Below are positions 56,852-64,000 of a stretch of DNA of 64,000 bases, piece after piece. Position numbers and translations under genes: made by a program. The notes beneath the pieces are model-generated. The model made no database searches. It worked only from the letters and a program-made list of their open reading frames with translations, and had not been told where the DNA came from. The stretch comes from Istiophorus platypterus. Taxonomy: Eukaryota; Chordata; Actinopteri; Istiophoriformes; Istiophoridae. Within the stretch, counting starts at the first letter, position 1; each line of letters opens with the position of its first letter. The DNA is taken from positions 14,210,089 through 14,274,088 of the forward strand of contig CM029112.1 of the NCBI GenBank assembly GCA_016859345.1, read 5' to 3'.

Positions 56852-58840
56852 CTGACAATGTGTTTTTTATGTCCAGAGTGCAATAAGTGTGTTCCATTGT
56901 ACTGTAAATTTGGTAATTTATATAAAAGTGTATGTGGAACTATTAGGGAAAAAAAAGCTACACCCATATCTCCCCCAGCTAGGCATATTTTTTGTGCCTT
57001 TGAATTTTCACGATGGGAATTTTGTTATATTATCTGATGTCAGGATTTGGATTTTAACAATAATGCATTATGTGGAAGGCGACAGTGTTTCATGTTGTTA
57101 CTGATGGATGTAGTCTGAAAATTCTGATAATGGGATTACTGGTCATTCTGTTTATCAGAAATGAAACTCGACTTCATTGTTATCTCATTGAAATCAGACT
57201 CTTTTTCAAGAGACACTGAGAAAAAATGATCTGTATTCAACACCACAACAAGACAATTCAGTCACAAAAAGAAATTATTTAACACAATTGCACACTAATA
57301 AAGTCAATAGAATATATTTAAAATATCAGTACCTTAGAGTGTGTCTCTAACTCCAATTTTAGAGCTGAAATGATTACTCTATTAATCAATTAGTTGTTCA
57401 AAAGATAAGGGTTGCAACTCTTTTTGATATTTAATTAATCATAGTTTTTTTCAAGCAAATTTGTTAAAACTTTGGTCCTAGGTACCCAAGTACGAGAATT
57501 TCTATATTTTCCTTATCGTAGATGATAGTAAATTGAATTTGATTTGATTTTAGTTTTCGGTCAATAAAACAAGATATTTAATTACATGACTTTAGGCTGT
57601 AGGAAATTTTTCACTGTTTTTGGGCATTTTATTGACAAAACTTTAATCAATGAATTGAAAACATAAACAGCAGGTAAAGAAAACCAGTCTTGCCATTTTC
57701 AGAGTTTGTATGAGGAACATTTGAAGCTAACAGACCTTGTGATCTGGTGCCATGATTATTCCCCTTGAACTCAATTAAATTTGAAAAAATATCCTAACAA
57801 CGCAGACAGCAAGGCCTTATGATTGAAAACATGGTATGCTGATGCCTAGGTGTCAGTGATGAACCTTTATATCTGTTATACTTATCACTGAAATTTGGTG
57901 ATGCCTTCAATCACCCCCTCCAGACACACACATACATAGTGAGGTCAGAGGTCAATTCCTGCAACAGACCAACACTTCTGAAGTTAGCAGGAGAATAGTG
58001 CTGAGCTCAGTCGCACTTCAGCAAGGCAGATTTTTCCTGAAAACAGGGACCTGATATACCAGTGGTGTGACTGATGAGCCACTCACTCATGTTCAGCAGT
58101 ACTTAAGTAAAAGTATTAATACCACACTGCAATAAATACTCAACTAAAAGTTTGTGAGCTCAGAAAAACAGCCATGTTTTTAGCTTTAAGCACTTTCCAG
58201 CTAAACCAAGAGGGGGTTCAAATTGTTTACTTAGCTTAAGGAGTATGGCAATCTTCTCAAACAATGAAAGAACACTTAAACATTTCAGATTATCACAAAC
58301 ATTCAAAATCAACACATTTGGAGATACGTGATTTACAGTGGACAGGAGGGGTATTTAAAAATTGAATTCAGAAAGTTACTAGTAAATAAAGTTGTCAGAG
58401 AAATGAAGCAAAGTAAAAAACATAATAATTGCTAGTTAGAAGTAGTGTAGTACATGTATAAAGTTGCATAAAATGGAAATATTCAAGTAGTGTACTACTA
58501 CCTCAAAGTTGTACATGAGTACAGTACTTGAGCAAATGTACTTAGTAACACTGAACTACTGCCATTAAAGACCCTGACAGTTTAGCCCAGTCAGGCCTTT
58601 CAAAGGTGGATGGTGATGGGGTAAGACGACAGCAGCTGGTGTAAAATAGCTATAAGGTTAATATGGGATGGATCACAAATAAATGCAGAGGGGTTGGGTG
58701 TCGTAATGTCACCGGTCATGTTGTATTCTCCAAACTAAGTTCCCCATGACCCTTAGAAGACATTATAAATAACTCTCCTGCTCCTCTCCCTCCTCGCAGG
58801 AAAAAAAAAAAAAAAAAAAGAAAAGTTGCCCACGAGTTCC
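56851..58840. other. Intergenic gap between pold1 and gys1
   Basis: AT-rich, without recognisable genes. It includes a diverged GATTAGTTG-type repeat (about 57,360-57,660) and a hAT-like non-autonomous element (about 58,095-58,563). A poly(A) tract at 58,800-58,818 marks its right edge. Confidence 0.6.
58095..58563. mobile_element. Non-autonomous hAT-like element, common fish type
   Basis: The left edge (AGTACTTAAGTAAAAGTATT) and right edge (AGTACAGTACTTGAGCAAAT then GTACTTAGTAAC) are the ends of a very widespread short fish repeat as I remember it; the interior also fits (ATAAAGTTGCATAAAATGGA followed by ATATTCAAGTA). No transposase is encoded. The terminal CAGTG...CACTG bases have decayed, and target-site duplications were not identified. 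Confidence 0.65.
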
Positions 58841-59259
58841 CTCCTTCGACCGGATGAAACTTAACCAACCAGCGTCCGTCAGCCGCCGCTCAGCCAATGC
58901 GGTCTCTCGGCGAGAGAAGACTCCCAGTTCCCGTCACGTACCCGAGCCGGGGGGGGGGAGGTAGGCGGGGAGGAAGAGGAGGCTGACGCCAATGAGAGAG
59001 CGAAGCTCATGAATAATGCGACTGCGACGTGCCCCGATTCACCGACCCGAGCGTCTTCCCTCCGTCGCAGGGCCGCGGACGCCCCGTCCCTCACCGTGAC
59101 AGCGGACGCACCAAACCAATGTGAAACCGCTGGCGTTTGGCTCGGCCCACGGCCGCCGCCCCCTTCGCCCTCACTCTCCGCCGTCGTCCTTTCTGTGGAT
59201 TGACTGCGACAGCTGCCCTATGTGTGGTTCATCTTCGTGAAGCCGGGACAAACCGAAGG
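58840..59259 (+). promoter_or_regulatory. gys1: CpG-rich promoter and leader exon of gys1
   Basis: Dense CpG from about 58,850 to 59,500. CCAAT boxes occur near 58,894 and 58,990, a GGCGGGG GC box near 58,965, and no convincing TATA box close by. The leader exon probably ends at 59259, before a donor GTGAGT, and is spliced over a 2.7-kb intron to the acceptor at 61930-61931, one base before the start codon. Confidence 0.55.
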
Positions 59260-61931
59260 GTGAGTGGGCATCCGCGTTTTTATTTTTCCGCATCGATAAC
59301 AGTTATGCGCTTCCCCGGTGGTTGCGGGCGCGCATCGGGACGCCGTGTCCTCTGCGCGTTTCCGCGGCTGAGCCGCAGTAGGTGCCCGATGTCACGTTCG
59401 CCCCTCGAACTCGCGTTAAAACGCGGAGGATGCGTATGGCAAGCGCGCACGAATATGCACGTCCCCCAGTCCTCACTTGGTCGCGTATTTTAAATGTCTC
59501 CACTGCCGATTTTTTGGACCGTGGACGAGCGGCCGCTGGACAACCGGTGCATCCTCCATAGCGCGATACTGGACGTCGGGAAGACGGAAGGAGGGGTGCG
59601 GGTTTGGGGTGGGGGTGGGGGGGGGGTTGTCTGCTTCTCTCCCCAGACCTCTTGGCCCCTGGACTGTACAATGGACAAGGGCGTGATGGTGATTATTGTG
59701 ATTGCTTGTCCATTAATTAGTTGATGTCCCGAGTAGGTGACAGGTACCCAAACAGGGGCCCAAGGGAATCTCAAGAGTGTCCCCGAAAAACAAGCGACCC
59801 CTAGTTCACTTTCAGCCCTATGATATTTACTTTATTAGATCCGCTATGTGTAAAAATACTTCCTGTTACTTCAGTCGGATGTTTGAGCGTCACCGTAGAG
59901 TTTTGGCACCAGTCGCCCGTTTCCACATTCATTTGCCGGAGGGGGAAGCTTCTGGGTTTTTTTGACCTTAAATTTGAGTTTAAGATGTTTACGTGTGACA
60001 TCGTGTGACACCCGTTTGGAAGCCACTCAGGGCTCAAGTGTGATGTGGAAACTTGAAACCCCCAGATCAGGTCCACTGAGAGTAGGTGTCTCAGTGAAGG
60101 GGGGAGACCTCATGTGTGCAGCAGCTGATCTCTTGCAAAGGAAAAAATAAAAAGCCATTTGAATCAACTCAATATTCCACAAATGTCCATGAATTAATGA
60201 TTTTTTTATGAAGGAGAAGGAGTAGATGTAATGTTGAGGATTTTTAGCGAGGTAATTGAATTTATTTGGTGGAAAAAAACATCAGACACCAGAGGGGGAT
60301 GTTTAACTTAGATTAAAAAGAATCTGAAGTGAATGTCTGCAGTACTACATGCAAATGGTGGACAGTTAATTTGAAAAGAGGTTTGCCGTTAGTCTTAACA
60401 GGCTGGTGTTTGATCTATCTGGGCCTTCTATTAGGTTTGGGCAGGGATGAACTGAATGTCAGGCCATTATCTTGCAAGTCCCCCTTTGCACTGCTATTAG
60501 TAGCAGATCAGCGCACCTACTTAAGAATTTTAGACTGGCTCATTGGTGGAGTATACACAGATTGAATTACCGCAGAGTAGCGTTCAAGACAAGAAAGTTG
60601 TGGACAGGATCGTTGTATACGCGTAAATGTGTGAGTCAGTGTATTTTCACTAGTTCATTTTTTTGGTAGTTTTTCATATGTCTAATCTTCAAGGAATTGG
60701 AACATATTTGTGCAAGTCATCAGGAGTCATAGTGTGAACAGCTATGTCAAGTTTATACTTGATCGGTGCCTTTGTCTGTGCCTTCCTCCTGTGCCACCAC
60801 TCCCCCTTTTGTTCCGGAGGGTGCACCATTTCTACAAGCAGGAACTGAAAACAGTTGTATTTTCACATTTGCACGTAGTCAGGAGGAGTGCACTCCTCAC
60901 TTAGTCATGCATTTTCAATGTGTCCACTGCTGATGGGAAGACGGATATTTGAATGTCTTTTGTTGCAGTAGGATGCATTGGTCCTTACAGTGGAGATGTG
61001 ATGTTAGTAATGTTGGATGAACATTTTGTTCTCACAGTGCAGATCTGTAGATTTTATAAACAAAAACTTATGTAGTATGTGATAAGCATGACTGCACATG
61101 TGCATGTTATCTAGCTACATGGGAAAGCAGCATAAGCCCTTTGACCATCTCAGATTTTACACAGAGCCAATTCTTGACACATACAAATATGTTAGATCCC
61201 TATTACTCATTGTATCGCTTCATCTTGTTTGTTTGACAAGGGTTTCCTGTGAGAAAAGCCAAAGGTTAGGTTATTAATGTACAAGAGAAATGAAAAACAT
61301 ATTCCAAAAGCTTAAATAATAAAAGGATCATGTATCTTTATCTGCTATTTGACTACCATTTTGGTCATCAGACTTCCACCAGGGGGACCGAGGGTTGTTT
61401 AAACTGTAAAAGAATTGAGATCCAGAAGGGCTATGTTTTAAAAACAGTAGTATAACGTAATATGAGCTAGGGAAAATGATTGTAACATACTGATTTCCTG
61501 CACATGTGTGATGAAATGCTTGTTCAGTGAAAGTTCCTTTTTAAAAAAAAAAAAAAAAAAATTATCATTTACACTTAAAGTTTACTTGGTAGTATTATCC
61601 AGAGCAACTTGCCTTTATAAATTGGAAAAAAATAAGATCCTTCAATTACTGTCATCATAAAGAAATGGTTTAGACTCACTGTCCCAATAATAAATATAAA
61701 AAAAATCTTAAGGTTGCTGTTATATGATTGAATTTCTTTGCAAAGAAATAAAATAAAAAAGTTTTAATGCAGAGACCTTCTATTCAGATGGGAATTGCTC
61801 ACACCTTGAGAGACTTCTGTGGGGCAGTAAATAAGTGACAATGCCAAAAGCCATCATGTGAGATCATGTACTGTGTATATGCAGTCGTAAGGTACTCCTG
61901 GCTCAAGTGAGTGTGTTCTCTGTTTACCCAG
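59260..61931 (+). other. gys1: gys1 intron 1 (within the 5' UTR)
   Basis: The first 300 bases are still CpG-rich. The rest is AT-rich, with a poly(A) tract at 61,542-61,560 and no recognisable gene or mobile element. All open frames here are short and look non-coding. Confidence 0.5.
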
Positions 61932-61932
61932 C

Positions 61933-63790
61933 ATGCCGCTGGCTCGCAGCCTGTCAGTCACGTCCCTCCCAGGAATGGAGGACTGGGACGAGGAGTTTGA
62001 TTTGGAGGATGCCGTCCTTTTTGAAATTGCCTGGGAGGTCGCTAACAAAGGCAAGTGTTTGGTGTGTGCATTTCTGTACACGCTTCCTCTTGAAAGTTTT
62101 TGAAAATATTTAAATGCATACATGAACATTGAAATCTAGTTTTAAGGGAGACTTGTCATCATCATGTCTGATATACAGCTTAGTCACATGACATCTTTGT
62201 CTCCATTTGGTGTGTGTACGTGTGGCATGTTTGCTGTATGTGTGAAGTTGGAGGCATCTACACCGTCATCCAGACCAAAGCCCGTCTGACCTCGGAGGAA
62301 TGGGGGGAGAACTATTTCCTGGTGGGTCCCTATGTGGAAAACAACGTGCGCACTCAGGTGGAGCTGATCGAGCCCACCGACCCCGCACTGAAGAGAACCA
62401 TTGACAAGATGAACTCCAGTGGGTGTAAGGTACTGCCACATGTGCAGAGTAAACACACATGCCTTCTGAGTTAAATCTGTAAGTTCCACTTCTTACATCT
62501 TCCTACTTTGAGAGAGATGTGTGTGAATACGTGGTGAATGCACGTTTAGAGATCTTCCTTGGCCCCTCTTATATATCTGACCCACTCTCTGCTCAGCCTC
62601 CCAATGATGACCACCTCTCCAAACACCATGACATTTTCTCGCAAAGGTTAGAGGTTGTATCAGTGTCTCTCTGTCTCTCACTCTCTCCCACAGACACACT
62701 CCAGAAATAGATGACTGCCAGTGTGTGTGCATGTGATACATTCAATGCTTTGTGCTGTGTCACTCTGGGAGTACTGTGGAAGTATGGGTCAAGGCTAGGA
62801 GTGGTAGTGGTACTATTTTAAAGGGATAGTGCAGCCTTTTCAATGGCGCCCATCCGGCTTACTTTGAATCTCATGACCTTTAGGTTCCCTGAGAGGCCAG
62901 CTTCACAGCACAGTTATTTGGGCTTAAATCTGTTTCTCTTAAAAGACATTTAGGTCCAGTGGACCATTTAGGTGAAGCGAAGGTCGTTCGGTTGGACAGT
63001 GTTTTTGTTAGGGGGATAGCTATCGTGAAAATAAAAAACTCTGGCATTAAAGACAGGCTAAAAGTAAATAACTGATTGCAGCATGTAACAAAGAATAGGC
63101 TCAATGAATATTTTTTCCATTTAATTATAAAATGATGGTTGATCTAGTCAGTAACCATAAACCCCACATAATAGAATTAAATTAACAATTTAAAAAAAAA
63201 AATACCCTCATCCATGGGTGAGGTGTGGCATAAAGTAACTTTTCTGCCTCTCATCCTTTTCTCCATATCCCCCGCAGGTCTACTTTGGGCGCTGGCTTAT
63301 TGAGGGCAGTCCCTATGTCGTTCTGATAGATGTCGGGTTCACTGCCTGGTCCCTGGACCGCTGGAAGAGCGAGCTTTGGAACCTTTGTGACATCGGCGTG
63401 CCTTGGTTTGACCGTGAGGCCAACGATGCTGTGCTGTTTGGCTTCCTGACAGCCTGGCTTCTGGGAGAGGTCAGCAGCTCATGCCAAGTGCCTCACAACG
63501 GACAAGAACTCACATATACATGGAAATAAATATTTTAGATGTGTTATGTGTGTGTGTGTGTGTGTTTGTAGTTATCTTTAACCGTGTGCTTTGCCGTATC
63601 GCAGTATGCAGCTCAGTGTCAGGACCCTCCACACATTGTGGCCCATTTCCACGAGTGGTTGGCCGGCCTGGGCCTGGTGTTGTGTAGACAGAGACACCTT
63701 CCTGTTGCAACCATCTTCACCACTCATGCTACCCTGCTGGGACGATACCTCTGTGCTGGAAATGTGGACTTCTATAACAACCTTTCAGAG
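61933..63790 (+). CDS. gys1: gys1: glycogen synthase, muscle type (5' part, 226 aa; continues past the window)
   Basis: Coding exons: 61933-62050, 62248-62429, 63278-63469, 63605-63790; the last ends at a good donor, so the gene continues beyond 64,000. The enzyme adds glucose from UDP-glucose to growing glycogen (GT3 family) in the cytosol. Visible: the regulatory N-terminus RSLSVTSLPG with Ser8 and Ser11, equivalent to sites 2 and 2a of mammalian GYS1; the UDP-glucose-binding NKVGGIYTV; the HFHEWLAG block and the TIFTTHATLLGRYLCAG block. The acidic DWDEEFDLEDAVLFE segment is GYS1-like rather than GYS2-like, and linkage to pold1 and slc17a7 agrees with human 19q13.33. The first coding intron starts with GC instead of GT (see findings). 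Only about 30 percent of the usual 730-740 residues is in view. Confidence 0.95.
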
Positions 63791-64000
63791 GTGAGTGTTT
63801 GTATATGCATACATACATACAGGACTAAAATAAAATAAACAGGAATAAAGAATAGAACAATAAAATAGACAGAATAGAAATAGAATAAAATGGAAAGATG
63901 TAATAGATGTAATGCTACGATAAGTACATCATCTGACAGATTATTTTTAGTCTCATATAATGCAACGGATTAAATGTTTAACGAGCAGTCAAATTAATTA

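Noticed and set aside
62051..62062. Alternative GT donor for gys1 coding exon 1 (GTGTTT, a few bases after the GC donor)
   Set aside because: Using it shifts the frame at the invariant NKVGGIY segment, so the GC donor is preferred.

Overview
This is a vertebrate, almost certainly teleost (ray-finned fish), genomic window. The evidence is intron-rich genes encoding recognisable vertebrate proteins, GT/GATA microsatellites throughout, CpG-rich 5' exons, and fish-typical repeats (Tc1-like DNA transposons, a Penelope-like retroelement with a GIY-YIG region, a hAT-type non-autonomous element). There are no operons, CRISPR arrays or prokaryotic genes. All gene models below were built by hand from splice sites, reading phase and remembered family sequences; no alignment was run.

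Layout, left to right. (1) 1-3,150: intergenic, no gene recognised. (2) 3,160-16,040, + strand: slc6a16, an orphan neurotransmitter-transporter-like protein of the NTT4/NTT5/SBAT1 group, modelled as 12 coding exons and 695 aa. (3) 16,600-36,640, + strand: slc17a7 (VGLUT1), the vesicular glutamate transporter, 13 coding exons and 586 aa. Its 11.5-kb first intron carries two Tc1-like transposons in opposite orientation. (4) 38,040-42,600, + strand: a classical Ras GTPase of 187 aa that is neither HRAS, KRAS nor NRAS by its C-terminus. (5) 42,780-56,250, - strand: pold1, the catalytic subunit of DNA polymerase delta, 26 coding exons and 1105 aa, with a dead Penelope-like element in one intron and a Tc1 relic in another. 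It lies tail-to-tail with ras. (6) 58,840 to the window edge, + strand: gys1 (muscle-type glycogen synthase), head-to-head with pold1; only the first four coding exons (226 aa) are inside the window.

The gene set corresponds to human 19q13.33 (SLC6A16, SLC17A7, POLD1, GYS1), with an additional Ras gene. Relatives of the transporters and of Ras sit together on the other members of the same ancient paralogon (NRAS/SLC6A17, KRAS/SLC6A15/VGLUT3, HRAS/VGLUT2), so this Ras is a good candidate for the fourth product of the vertebrate whole-genome duplications, apparently absent from mammals.

The genes do not form one pathway. The two transporters are neuronal/synaptic, Ras is a signalling switch, Pold1 is a replication enzyme and Gys1 makes glycogen. 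I found no previously undescribed multi-gene system. The most interesting points are the extra Ras paralogue and its unusual C-terminus, a non-canonical GC-AG intron in gys1, a 96-nt stop-free intron in slc6a16 that could act as an optional cassette, a start codon that is the last triplet of slc6a16 exon 1, and two short exon-like blocks that belong to no recognised gene.
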